Positions 32,501 to 43,736 of a DNA stretch of 64,000 bases are shown here, one piece after another. The stretch lies in the NCBI RefSeq assembly GCF_000003815.2, contig NC_049985.1:21796442-21860441 (forward strand). The letters are read 5' to 3'. The stretch comes from Branchiostoma floridae (taxonomy: Eukaryota > Chordata > Leptocardii > Amphioxiformes > Branchiostomatidae). The notes beneath the pieces are model-generated. The model saw only the letters and a program-made list of their open reading frames with translations, did not search any database and was not told the origin of the DNA. A program made the position numbers and the translations under genes. The number at the start of each line of letters is the position of its first letter. The stretch's first letter is position 1.

Positions 32501-35500
32501 GTAGCGCAAAAAAAGGACTTTTCGCAGTGGTTTTAAGTTCGCGGTAGCACCATGCACTATATTTTCTTACTGCCATGGAAAAAATGTTGCGGTGGTTTTA
32601 AATTCGAAGTTAAGTGGCCATCGCGAAAACCGCGAACATCAAACCACCGCTAACATTTCTGCATTTACAGTACTGTATGTTGGGTTTTAAGACCCTTACC
32701 TTCGATAGTGACTGTCCCGTTGCTGGAGACGCTGCCGGCCCTGTTCACGGCCGTGCAGGTGTATATCCCAGCATCCTCGGCTGATATCCGCTCCACCACC
32801 AATCGCTCACCGCCTGCCTCCAGCTGGATCCCGGCCACGTCTCCCAACACTGCCTCACCGTCATGGAACCAGCGGATCTCGGGGGAAGGCACGCCGTCCG
32901 CTAGGCAGGTTAGCGACATGGAGGTGGTGTTGGACGCGTCTACTGTACGGTCCCATAATCCCACTGTCATTGTGGGTGCAACCATTGCTGGAGAGGGGGT
33001 GAACAAGGTCGAAGTTATCAGGTTGTCATGGTTTGTAATATAGACTTTGTGCCTCAAATAAACAACAACAAACAAACACAGGCCAGTGTCACCATTGGTA
33101 GTAAAACTCTTAAAACAATATCGCTGAACATTTTCAAGTCACGTGCCTAAAGTTTATAAGCCAAAAAACATCAATGTCTTAGTAATGGTGATAGCCAATT
33201 GAAAGTAACCAATAAAATGAAATTCAAAATGATAACTTTATTTCTTTTTAATTTTCAAAACAAAATGATCTTACCTTCAACATATAAGAAAGTCTCAGCC
33301 TTGATAAGCTCGCCATCCTCCCGACTCTCCGCCATGCACACATATTTCCCAGCATCCTCTACTTCCACGCGGCCCAGTGTCAGGACCACCATGTTGGAGT
33401 ATTCTGTATGTTTTGTCTTGATTGCCGAGGTTGGCACGGCTTCTGTCACGTTGTCTGGATACTGGCGGTGCCAGGTGGGGCTGGTGAACTTGAATTTGTT
33501 GGCTTGACAACTGAACGTGATGTCCTCATCGCCTTCTACTTTGTCCAGCAAGTCAAACTGCACACCAAAACCATTTGGGACATCTGCAAAAAATCCAAAG
33601 ATATCAGATGTCAATCTTTTACCTCATTACAGAGTATTGTACTTGAGAGAGCATCTTTTTATGCTATTTTTCAGATACTAAAACACATTTGGTAAATGTC
33701 TGTAAATCAATTTATTTTTTATGGATCTGCTCACTCACTCACTCACTCACTCACTCACTCACTCACTCACTCACTCACTCACTCACTCACAGAATTTTTG
33801 GTTAGTCATGCGTACGTCTTACAAAAAGTCTTGTTACTAAAAATGAGTGTCTTACTCTTATATGATCATTGTCAGGGGTTGGTTTTGTCACATTGTCAAG
33901 CTGCCTGAAAATCCTACGTCTACATGTAAATCGTACAACGACCTATAACGAATGTTATTGTGCCATAACTTACAATCAGCTTTAAACGTATTAAACCTAC
34001 CAGTGACAAGAAACTCGGCCATAGCACTACTGTTGCCGTATCTGTTTGTTGCCGTGCACATGTAGAAGCCGTTCTGTGTTGGGTTGATTAGCGTGAGTCT
34101 GCTGGTGTAGACCTTGGTGCCATCTGTGTCAGACGACATCTCCTGCTGAAGCTGAAGAGGCTCGTTGGGATGGTTCCTGAGGGAGAAGACTTGCCAGGCA
34201 GCCTGCAGTGAAGGCTCACACCTGTAATGTAATAAAACAAAGTGTCAGCCACATTCCTGGACTTCGGGCTGAAGGGAATACGGAGTATATACTGACCGGG
34301 CTATTCCCGCAATGAGGCCTTGCCGTAAGTCGCATCTTCAGCCAAGCACACCAGGTCATCCCTACTCTTTTCGTTATAAGTGTTTTGGGTTCCTTTATGT
34401 GAATTTGAAGAGGTTTTGGTACATGAGGCCTGTAATGTAATTCATGAACGATAGAGTTTGATACCATTTTGGAAGCAGAAAATTGGATATTACATTATAT
34501 GTATCAAGGAGGTTCCCTCTTTCAACCTCCTTGTATGTATGAAACACAAAATAGGTGAAAATTCATCTTATTACTGTTAGTATTCATTGACTGCTTTTCT
34601 GCAGCAATAGCATACTCTCAAAGTTGCCAACTTGTCAACAGCAATTATACCGGTAATATAGATAAAGGAAGGGGTCAAATGCAATTGCAAATCTAAGTAA
34701 AAAATAATACCTGAAATCACCTGACAGGACATTTAGCTCAAGACAAGTGCTTATGGATGACATCCTAGCAATAATATCATTATTATAGAATTTAGAAACA
34801 TTGATGAAGGTTAGACATCTAGGTAATAAGAAATTATGCCAAACAGCAGTTACTCACTACAAGCAACTGGATATGATTTTTGAAATGGTCAGACATTTCA
34901 GATAGCATCCACTATCTTTCGTCCGACACTGAGTAACTGCTCTTGTCTTAGGTGTAACATCATACAAGCTTGCAACATGACGTAGAATAGTTTTGTCATT
35001 GTTTTAAAATTTTTCATTTGTTCTGACCTTAGAGGATTCTCCCCTCCACAGGGTTTCCAGAACCAGCTGAACGTGGGCTCAGGCAGCCCCTCAGATGTAC
35101 AGGTCAACACAGACTTCTCCCCCTTCATCTGGAAGTGTGGACTTGTCTTCTCAATCTGCACTGTGGGCTTCACTGTTGGGAGAAAGAAAACTGTTGAACT
35201 CGAGTACAAAAACTTAATATAACTTGGAGACAAGCCTTAGGTATTATCAAATTAATCTTTTTACGTCGATGAAGGCTAGAAATCCAGGTAATGAGATACA
35301 CAATACAAAAGTTACTCAGATGTCTTTTGTCAGTCATTGTCAGTGACATCATTGATCAGTGACTGTCTCTTGTGTGCATTGGTGAAAGACAGCAGATGTG
35401 GTCTGAAACATCTAGCCATTCACAAAACCTATCCAGTTACTTGAGTAATATCTCATTACCTGGATGTCTAACCTTCATCCAAGTAAAAAATAACAAATTA

Positions 35501-38500
35501 ATACATGCTATGCTACCCATTCTTTAAATCATCTAGTCGAGTAACTTTCATCAATTTGTATCTTTTACTTTTGTGCAATAAGGAAGTTGGATTGAGTTAC
35601 TAAGTTTTAAATTCAGGATTCCTGTAAATTCGTACTCAACAATGACAACACTTCTACTCACTGTAGACAAGTAGTTGCACACTGCTGTTGACGGCGACAT
35701 CTCTGTTGCGGGCCTCTAGTGTGTATATCCCAGCATGCTCTGGGGCCACGTTGAGGATATTGAGGCGCTGGTCCCGAGCCTTGATGAGGAAGTTACTGTC
35801 ACTCTTGTTGATTTTGTGTCCATCCTTCAAAACAAAACAATTAAAAAATTTGGTTTAGATTACAGTCAAAACAGCCCAAGAAGACCACTCATTAGAGACT
35901 GATGAAATCTTGAAACCCGACAGGTGGTCAATATAGACATGATTCTAATTCTTGAGTAGATGGGAAGAAATTATCTTATATACCCCCAAAAAAGTGGTCA
36001 CACTAATATTGGTGAGAGTCTGCATACTCTTTTCCGTAAGGTGTAGGCAGGCTATTTTGATTTTCCATAATTTGTTGGGAAAGCCATCTTATTCACGTAG
36101 TCCATAGCAAGGCGGCCATATTTTGCGTAATTGCCTTCTTTGATTTTAGCGTAATATGTAGGTTGTTCTTCTGAATTCAGTGTTAAGCGTTGGCAAGACC
36201 CCATGCATATCCTCACTGTCGAGGGGGCCCTTATGTCACTTTATGTCACATGTACAGGTTTGACTGTTCTTGACTGTTTTCCAGGTATTGCATGAAAGGT
36301 AATTTTTGATTTGCCTTAATCAAGACAAAAGGACAGTCAGTATTTACCTTGTACCAGGTGAGCTGCACTTGTTCTGGGTAAGCATTGATACTACAGATGA
36401 TCTTGTGCCTGGTGCCCACCATAGCCTGGGTAGTGTTGCCATCAGCACATTCAACGTGAATAAACCCACTCTCTGTTGGAGGATTACAAAAATAGTTGTG
36501 AAGAAAGTTTTATAAAAAAAAATGCAGAGCTACATATACACATATTTAAAAACTTGAAAGTTAAAGTTCTTTCCATACCAGGTGGTGTGTAGGGCAATGC
36601 CCATCTCCAGTTCAATAGCCCTTGGGCCACACAACTTTTGCTTAGTCTTGAGTTGTTGCTAAGACCAAGTTTGACTGACAGTGTACATCTTAAAGAATAA
36701 TAATGACAGTTTAAGTCTTACCCAGGACATTGACACGAATCTTGTCACTCGCTGACCCGGCACGGTTGCGAGCATGACAGACGTATTCGCCACCATTGGC
36801 GACAGTTGCCTCACGTACAGTAAGTACGCTGGTAAACAACATGTATCGCTCTGTGCCCGAGTCTTCCTCTTTCTTGCTGTCATTCTGGATGATGCCTCCT
36901 CCAATCACCTAGTAAGATGTCCAAAAAAGAAGACTTGTTTCAAATGATCATTTAGGTGCAAGCGAATTTTTTTCTTTCAATTTTAGATACACCTAAGGCC
37001 ACACTGCCTTATTTCTATGGATGACCTCAGTGCACATCGGTTTTTACCTGTTCTTCAAAAAAACTGACTACATGTGACCAAATAGCATATCAGATCAATC
37101 AGCATTTTAAAAGATCTAGAGAATCTGTTCTCCAGGGTAAGGGGGCACATGTACAGTCAAAATTGCAAGTTACATGTACATTTGTACCTTAAAGAAAAAA
37201 CAAATTTGTGGGTTTTTATTAGCCTGGTATCCAATTACCTATCATAGCAGCCAAGCCATCCTCTCCACAAACCCTCTGCTATTTGCGGTGAGGAAGAAAG
37301 AGACTCAGCAACTATAACAGGTATGGATACCAGGCTATGTTTTTGTATATTACATGTATCAGCAAGTGATGTCTACTTACATCTGCTCCCGGAAGTGACC
37401 AGTTGAAGAACAGAAGTCCGTCCAGCGGGCCTCGAACTTCACACTTGAGCCGGAACGTCTCCCCTACGGTCACCAGGGGGCTGTTGGTGGTCAGTTTTGG
37501 GTACGGCATCTGGGCCTCACCTGGGTACATTGTTACATTGAGAAGTTATCGCTCAGAGTGTTCTTCAACAAGATTTTGCAAATACCGTGAGTGGGATAAA
37601 AATTCTAATTGTCATACCTGGTGCATAATTATGTCAGTGATATCTGACCCATCACTTTCATTTTTACCAGGAACGTACAGTACAACGTACAACGTAAATA
37701 CAGTCATATAGAAATGCTATATGACTGTATTTACTCCATAAAATTGAGTGCTCTATGCATGGCATAAACCTAGTCCTCAGGCTTTGTAATTTCATTGTTT
37801 TCCCAGTCAACAAATCTTTTTCTTAGATCCAAATCTAACCAACAAGTTACATTTGTGTCGCCAAAGCAGAGCCCTTTTTCAACACATGTACTTTCATTTT
37901 GCTAAGCTATATACAAATGCAGGTAAAGTTGTATACTTTTGTTGTCGTAAAACATCATTCAGCAATTTGAAAGAGATTCCATATGTTCCTACCCATAATA
38001 TTGATATAATCTCACCAAAGTAAAATAGGTAGAAAGTCTGGGACTCCACAGTTGTGTTCCCGACAGTGGCCTTGCACATGTGTGGACCGTTGTTCCGAGG
38101 CGTTGGGTTATACAGCGTGAAGCCCATCGTTTTGTCATACGTAATCTCACTGCCATCAATGATGATTTGTTTCTGAAACAAAACGATGATAAAGATATGA
38201 TGGAAAATGGAAAATTCAGAGTACATTTAATTTTGAAAGCAACAGGTTTATTCAGTTGACAAGTTTTCATCCTTCTCCATATTTTCTCGAATAAAGTACC
38301 CCCTGTTGAAAATTGAAAAGGTGCTACATGTATAAGTTGTTGCCAAAGTTGGGGTGCATATACTTTATTTGAGGTTATTGCAATAAATGGAAAAGTCCAT
38401 CAAATATAGAATAACCTGATATAGTTTTGCACAAGATGCAACACATATTTCTTCTATTCTGAGCAATTTTGTAACTTGCAATTGGCAAAACAAAGTTTGA

Positions 38501-41500
38501 AGAGACATTGACAATAGGGATTTATGCAAAATCTGGGGAAACAAGAAGAAATATCATAGATTTGGATTTGAATTTTATCTGTGTTCAATACAGGTGTGGA
38601 ATGGGTGCGTACTTTACATGTAAATTTGAGTTTTTAAATTTCCATTTCAGTCCCGCAAATTTGATTGCGACTTGCCCCAAATCGGGGGTGTGTATAATCT
38701 AATTGGGGTGAGCACTTTTATAGAGGAAAAATGGTAACCAAAGTGTGGAGCTGACCTCTGGCGTCTTGGTCCACAGCGTTACTTCTGCTTCAGGGTCTGT
38801 CACAAGACACTTAATGGTGACAGGACGGTACTTCTGAGTCGTTAGGACATTCATAGGTGTCATCATCACAAACAGCTGGCTAGCTTCTGAAAAAAAATGT
38901 TATATGAAATATTGTTTACTTTTAAATAACATCATTCTTCAGTACTTGATTTCTTTAGAGTAGTGTAGTTGATTTTCACTAAATAGTGTGGATTTTGCAG
39001 TACTCCTATTTTTCCACAGTAAGAAAGTTTTCAAAGTACTAAGCATTGTACAGTATCTTGCTATTGACAATCTATTAATATATTGATCCACATCCAGCAA
39101 GATCAAATTACAAACGTTTCCTTTCTTGCATGAGGCATACAAAGCCAAATTTGAAATAAAACTGTCTGTGGAGCAAGATAAAAAGAATAAAAAATATGGT
39201 TGAACTGAATCTCACCTTTTACAAACGCGTAGACGCTTGCTGCATTATAGCTGTCTTCAATGTCGGAGGGCAGTGTGTCGCTATAGTAACACCGGTACCT
39301 GCCGGTGTCAGATGACGTCATGTTCCGTATCGTCAGAATACTGGCATATTCTCCCTTCATTGTTCCGTTCCCAAGAACTTCGATGGAAATTTTGCTTGCC
39401 GTGTCGGCGCCAAAGTTTTCGGGATGACTCCAGCTGAGAGGAGCGCGACCCTTGCAGGTCACTGTGAGACTGTCCCCGGGATCTACCGTGAGCTCTGATT
39501 GGTCAGTGTCAAGGAATGGCGGTGGAGCCATTTCTGTGGATTTAAAATAAAAAGTGTCAGGTTAATGTTACGTGAGAAAAGTCGTTCAGTGGGTTATACA
39601 GCCAGCTGCCGCTGCCTTGCTCAGTGTGTTACGGCTTTCTTTAGCCGAAGGGTAGCTATACAGATACAACTCCCAATCCAAAATACTTCATAATATCTCA
39701 GACTCAGTAGATGCTAATCTTACTGTCTGTGAGATATTAATCTGACAAGAGATATGAGAACCGGAAATCCTGCTGCAGTACCAAGGTCGGCCACAAGGAG
39801 GCCAAAAATCAACCTTGACCTTCGAGTTCACAACACCTACCCACATACATAATATGATTACAATCCATCCTGAGGTTTGTTTGTTTTTCAAGATGTTATG
39901 CCAGATACAAGCTCACACACCAAAACTATACCTCCATTTTTTTTAATGGCAGTAACAAAAGGAAGTGTGGGCAAGGATCTCTTTTCCTTTCCCATCAATT
40001 GTCTAAAGCCTGTTTAATTGGCAGCTACTGGTCCTGCTGATAGGAAGCCTACAGGAAGCCAGCAGAGCAGATGTGCTGGAGCAGCAGCCTTATCTACCCT
40101 TCCCATCAGGCACTGGGTCATGTCCTGACTGTCCTGGGAAGGAGAGCAGGTATCCAACCTGTTGATACAGAAATCTGACCCTGCTACCTTTCACCAAATG
40201 ATGAACAGATACTGGATTGAAGGCAATGAGTTGGAGCTTGAAGCAGTTTAATTGGTCATTGCCTTGTTGGTTAGCAAGTGATGGGATAGAATGCCTTAGA
40301 GCCTTAATACTGTAAACATTAAAATCTATGAGGAGGTTTCAACCTGCCAGGTTTCAACAATGGATGTTAAACCTAGAGAGTCTCAGAGAAAGTTTCCTGG
40401 TGACCTTTCCAGGACACTGAGAATATACATTTCCAATGTACTACTACATTTGTATTATAGTACAGAACTATAAAACTGTTTTCACCGCAAATTCAGGAGT
40501 CGGACATCACAATAACCCCCTACTTTTGCTGCCTTCTTTGAAATAAAACTATTACAAAAATAAGTGAATTTACAGTTCCCAACTGTACAACCATACCAGG
40601 TAACCTTTCTTCTCTTCTCAATACTAGTAAGTGTGTTGGGTTTTTAACGTGCAGGGCTTTGAAGGTCAACCCGATCACTGAAAGATACATATACTGGACT
40701 ACGTACAGATTCAAGCAGAAAGCAAAAATGCAGGTGGGCAAAAGCCGTCATGGGAATTACCAGTATACCAGGGTGAGCCTTGTACAGGAGGAGGTAGAAA
40801 TGTAAACATGTGTATAGAAAACCTGGAAACAACTACAACCACCCGAAAAGGGATTAGAGAAAAGAAAACAATTAAGGAGCAGAAAATCCCACCCACTGTA
40901 GAAATCAAAGTCCCACTTTTTTCTTATCCGTGTTTCTGTTTTGATGTCCATCTAATAACAGAAAATGTAAATATTAATGATCTCAAGATTTTTCATAAGT
41001 CCTTTGTTCTTTTACAGAGAGTTAGTGTTCTCAATTGCAGATCATTCTTTCCCCTCTGCTTGTTATGTTATTACAAGTGTACTCCTGGTCTAATCCCCAC
41101 AAACATGTAAAAGATAGGGCATCTGCTGATAATGGATCTACAGTAATATGAGGGGTGGGCTGGGCCCCTGTCATCTGTCAGGGCAGACAGTAGAGAGGAT
41201 CAGTACAGATATCAGCTGCTATCATGCCAGGCCAGATGGGCTGTTTGTTACTGACAAATTGTTGGCCCCACATCACAGAGGGAGTGTTGTTGACTGGTGT
41301 CAGTCATATTTATCTCGTGGGTAATGTTAGAATTGTGAAAAAAGTGAGCGCTTGTAGATACATTGAATTCACACTTTAAAATGCCAAAAGGAGGGAAAAT
41401 TATATGATGAAGATTAACAAATTTGGACTTTCTTGGCATTTGAATTGAAGAACAGGCATTTGCATTGCCCCATTCCTGTTTTATCAACTCTTCACTTTGT

Positions 41501-42623
41501 CAGTTTATCTTTTAATAACTCTTTGTTTTTGCTTGCCTCATCGTTTTGAATTGAAAAAAAAGTTGCTTTTTCCAACTCAATGTTTTTGGATGCATTTTGT
41601 TCAAATTTATGAGCATTTTGAATGGGTTATTATCAAAAACAGTTGTCACTGCTCCCCTACAACCTTGCACTTGACTTGGCCCATATTGCACCCAGGAAGA
41701 GTGATTGACAAGACCAGGTGACAACCTCTGATGCACCCAGTGTCATAAGTGGAACAACAAGGGGGGTTCAATGCACTTGGTGGTTTCAAAATATGGTCCA
41801 GTGTCAATATTGCTTCACCCTTTGAAATAATAACGTGTGCAAATTTTCTCAAAACAAAAAAGATATTATCAATATTTCCTTTTCACTCCTTCCAGAATTT
41901 CTTGAGGGGTCCTTGATTTTATGTAATTGCACAACAAAAACTGTCTGATTCTCTAAACTTTAAAAAAATCTCATCTTAATACTTTGTTGCGCAACTTATT
42001 TCGCTTATCATTATTTTTATATATGCAATATAAAATCATTAAAGAGCGAAGAAAATCAGCCCTTCAGCTTTACCCCCAATGGTTGTCGGGGCACAGCGCG
42101 TGCAGTTATCCGCGTATGCATTACAGCGGGTGTGATCGTTTTACAAATGATGTTTCACCCTTCCGCTAGATATATGCTCAATCATTGTGGTTTTCACGAA
42201 CAATGAGATTAAAAAGAATAAGAAGAACTAGAAAAATCCATATACATAATCTATAGGACACAACCGATCGTCAGATATTTATACTTTTGTTGTACTTTTA
42301 TCTATCCAAAATATGACAATAGAATCCTCCTAGATTGCTATAATTTGTGAAGAATCACCAAAGTCTTGCTACGCAGCGGATATAACGTTACAATAGCCAA
42401 CCCCATATCCTGGGAAATTTATCGACACCGAAAAATATTGTACGTTGATATCATACATGTTGATATATATGATCAATGATAACTTATCTTATCCTTACTA
42501 TTACTATATAGCTATTTTAAGAATGACTTTGCGGAACTTACCTTGTCCAAAGGAAGCAGCTCCAAGCACGCTGAACAGGACCAAAATCCCCGCGAAATTT
42601 CGGCACGACAGCTTACGTGCCAT
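23530..42623 (-). CDS. VEGF receptor-like receptor tyrosine kinase
   Basis: Twenty-five coding exons with consistent phases give 1,290 codons (human VEGFRs are about 1,300-1,360). The ATG at 42623 has a strong context (GCCATGG) and starts a signal peptide ([20 protein letters not shown]). Then: seven Ig domains (residues about 28-755), one TM helix (about 765-790), juxtamembrane YQYIYK, a split kinase (836-1154) and a tail ending [13 protein letters not shown]. Kinase motifs are intact: [27 protein letters not shown], activation-loop tyrosines in [16 protein letters not shown]. Seven Ig domains plus the phrases [12 protein letters not shown] and NLLGACTK place it with VEGFRs rather than PDGFR/FGFR. 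Predicted role: cell-surface receptor for VEGF/PDGF-type ligands. It is divergent to POMP. Confidence 0.95.
24396..24647. mobile_element. TTAA-flanked MITE interrupted by assembly gap
   Basis: 'TTAAGCCCCGTTTACA' at the left is mirrored by 'TGTAAACGGGGCTTTAA' at the right. Inner sequence is lost in the run of N. TTAA flanks suggest a piggyBac/Kolobok-type duplication. Confidence 0.6.
24412..24511. other. Assembly gap (100 N)
   Basis: Exactly 100 Ns, a placeholder for unknown length, inside an inverted-repeat element whose hairpin probably broke the assembly. It is intronic in the VEGFR-like gene. Confidence 0.99.
26501..27003 (-). pseudogene. 3' fragment of a non-LTR retrotransposon reverse transcriptase
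   Basis: The reading frame contains [46 protein letters not shown] and RRVGRP, the conserved C-terminal phrases of many animal non-LTR RT ORFs, and ends at TAA-equivalent DDK-stop. It starts abruptly, so it is 5'-truncated, as is usual for LINEs. It is followed on the same strand by an ATG/CAT microsatellite (26488-26502). It lies in intron 21 of the VEGFR-like gene. Confidence 0.75.
27944..28215 (-). repeat. tRNA-derived SINE copy (reverse of the 0.74-kb copy)
   Basis: On minus it reads 'tgtccttggaaaagacacct', 'gggtatctggcttttgctgg' and 'ccctagacacagtggataac', matching the body of the copy at 740-1075. It contains a short GTTT-type stretch. It is intronic in the VEGFR-like gene. Confidence 0.5.
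29427..29456. repeat. Perfect 14-bp hairpin
   Basis: TAAGCATTGCTTTT and AAAAGCAATGCTTA are exact mirror images with a 2-nt loop. It is intronic in the VEGFR-like gene, close to exon 17. Confidence 0.6.
29505..29848. mobile_element. 330-bp 'CAGGGCTAGAAAT' family, copy 1
   Basis: Shares long stretches with 59932-60263 ('aacattgaaaattacctgca', 'aaaattgttcaggaa', 'taacctgcatatgcaggtgg'). Degenerate hAT-like ends (CCGGGCTCGAAAT...TTTCGAGTCCTG). It is intronic in the VEGFR-like gene. Confidence 0.7.
29996..30153. mobile_element. 'TTCACCTTTATCC' TIR family, fourth copy
   Basis: Left 'cctttatctgtggggtaacc', right 'ggttacctcacagataaagg'. It is intronic in the VEGFR-like gene. Confidence 0.7.
31239..32007 (-). 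other. VEGFR-like exons 13-14: transmembrane and juxtamembrane
   Basis: Exon 13 (32007-31886) encodes STDQ followed by a hydrophobic helix starting [13 protein letters not shown] and ending LLAWKLHK. Exon 14 (31356-31239) encodes [29 protein letters not shown] and SRERMKI; LPYxxxWEF(P/S)R is a VEGFR/PDGFR juxtamembrane hallmark. Confidence 0.92.
32460..32672. mobile_element. 'TACTGTAAATGCA' MITE, copy 2
   Basis: The ends 'tactgtaaatgcatttagg' and 'tttctgcatttacagta' are mirrored; the interior 'aaaggacttttcgc' matches copy 1. It ends about 27 bases before the donor side of exon 12 of the VEGFR-like gene. Confidence 0.75.
33729..33790. repeat. (ACTC)n microsatellite
   Basis: About fifteen perfect CACT units in an intron of the VEGFR-like gene. 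Confidence 0.95.
35268..35479. mobile_element. TIR element 'GATGAAGGTTAGACATCCAGG'
   Basis: 'gatgaaggctagaaatccagg' is mirrored by 'cctggatgtctaaccttcatc'. Partial relatives ('gatgaaggttagacatctagg', 'aactggatatgattttgaaatggtc') occur at 34.80 and 28.55 kb. It is intronic. Confidence 0.65.
37222..37337. mobile_element. Small MITE with 'TAGCCTGGTATCCA' ends
   Basis: 'agcctggtatcca' at the left, 'tggataccaggcta' at the right, 116 bp. A second copy is at 52267-52361. It is intronic, just downstream of exon 5 of the VEGFR-like gene. Confidence 0.65.
37694..37734. repeat. Perfect 18-bp hairpin
   Basis: GTAAATACAGTCATATAG and CTATATGACTGTATTTAC are exact mirror images around AAATG. It is intronic, between exons 4 and 5 of the VEGFR-like gene. 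Confidence 0.7.
39760..39905. repeat. Copy of the 'CTGCAGTACC' repeat
   Basis: 'ctgctgcagtaccaaggtcgg', 'cttgaccttcgagttc', 'cctacccacataca' and 'caatccatcctgagg' follow the unit order seen at 9.6-10.6 kb. It lies in the large first intron of the VEGFR-like gene. The rest of that intron (39.9-42.5 kb) shows no gene. Confidence 0.5.
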
Positions 42624-43059
42624 GGCGAACTTCTGTCCAGTCGGTCGGTCCGGGTAGAATTGTCCTTCCCGAGCGCAAACCCTGTCGTTTTGAGGGTAGA
42701 AAACTCCCCGTGTAGCTCCTAGAGTCGTGACTGGTAGTAAAGTCTCAGTACGTGTGACAGTTCGGTCCACTTCCTGTGCTTCGACTACTAGCTTTCCCAG
42801 AAGTTTAACATTACCAGCTGACGCTCTTCTATCCTACAACGTTACTCCCTCAGCATATCCCGTTCTTACGTTGTCTTTATTTCTATTTTATCTAAATAGA
42901 AACATATAAATCTACAAACGATAGATTTTGATTAAAAACGTATATCTTACATTGAATAGAATACTTTTTACGTTCATTAAATCAGAATGTGTATTAATAC
43001 ACTTCTTTTCAGGGAGTGTAAATATTAGAGGCAAAAGCCGAAGGCAGGAAGAGCCCGGT

Positions 43060-43095
43060 GATGCATCCTGACGTCACAATATGCAAATGAGGTTT
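43060..43095. promoter_or_regulatory. CRE plus octamer block upstream of the VEGFR-like gene
   Basis: A perfect CRE palindrome TGACGTCA (43069-43076) is followed four bases later by the octamer ATGCAAAT (43081-43088). CCAAT-type 'gattgg' (43172) is nearby. The block is about 450 bases upstream of the VEGFR-like start codon. Regulatory function is inferred from motifs only. Confidence 0.35.
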
Positions 43096-43361
43096 CGCGT
43101 CCTGCCCCAAACCAGAAACGCCTTCTCAGATGATGATGTGTGTTATATCGTTCCCAGAAGTTTACTATCACTACGTCTGTGATTGGTTGATCCGATCTGA
43201 ACGAGGAAGTCGAGCGTTCCAAAAATAGCCAGGGGTCATTACACCCCATTGCAGACTGCTGAACTATCGCCAAACATGACATGACAATCAATTGCATAGG
43301 AATACATGTTTCACTGAGCAGCATAGTCTGATCTTGTAATGTTGTATACCAAAGATATCAT

Positions 43362-43736
43362 ATACAGTCAATACTGCCCAAGATGACCACTCTTGGGACC
43401 GATACAATATGGTCTATGTGGACAGGTGGTCACTATTGACAGGATTCTTAATGATAATTGGGTCAATTTTGGGAAAATACACCAGATATATTAAAAAATG
43501 TTATAAGGAATCACCCAAAAGTGTACTCTCCAAGCAGAGGTTCGGGTATGGCCGATTTTTTTACGTGTTTTAGGCGTTTTTATCAGACTTTCTACTTTGT
43601 GCTGTTTTCTTCATAAATGCAAAAATAGACAGAGTCGGGCCGAAACTCTGCTTGGAGAGTATAGTACAAAAGTGTCCACATTGTTCAAATGGTCATTTGT
43701 AGAGGTGGTGACTTGTTACAGGTTTGACTATATGTC
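43362..43736. mobile_element. TIR element hosting a nested MITE
   Basis: 'atacagtcaatactgccc' at the left is mirrored loosely by 'acaggtttgactatat' at the right. Internally 'gaccactcttggg', 'ggtggtcactattgac'. A related stretch is at 35.86-36.01 kb. Confidence 0.45.
43524..43661. mobile_element. 138-bp nested MITE 'TACTCTCCAAGCAGAG'
   Basis: TACTCTCCAAGCAGAGGTTCGG is mirrored by CCGAAACTCTGCTTGGAGAGTA. It interrupts the 43.36-43.74-kb element; 'caaaagtg' is present on both sides. Confidence 0.75.

Larger units (their letters stand above)
32700..42623 (-). other. VEGFR-like exons 1-12: signal peptide and seven Ig domains
   Basis: Exon limits (minus): 42623-42542, 39533-39216 (Ig1), 38886-38756 and 38172-38016 (Ig2), 37520-37381 and 36908-36722 (Ig3), 36472-36348 and 35824-35662 (Ig4), 35172-35028 and 34221-34001 (Ig5), 33583-33275 (Ig6), 32987-32700 (Ig7). 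Ig domains show the YxC F-strand (YRCYY, YVCHA, YMCTA, YVCMA, YTCTA) except Ig4, which has [10 protein letters not shown]: the F-strand cysteine is missing, as is known for VEGFR Ig4. Ig1, 6 and 7 are single-exon; Ig2-5 are each split once. Confidence 0.9.

Noticed and set aside
33729-33790. CRISPR-like array
   Set aside because: It is a pure 4-bp microsatellite without spacers; no CRISPR array exists in the window.
42624-42770. Upstream in-frame extension of the VEGFR-like first exon
   Set aside because: It would bury the signal peptide behind 49 extra residues; the ATG at 42623 has a far better context and starts a clear signal peptide.
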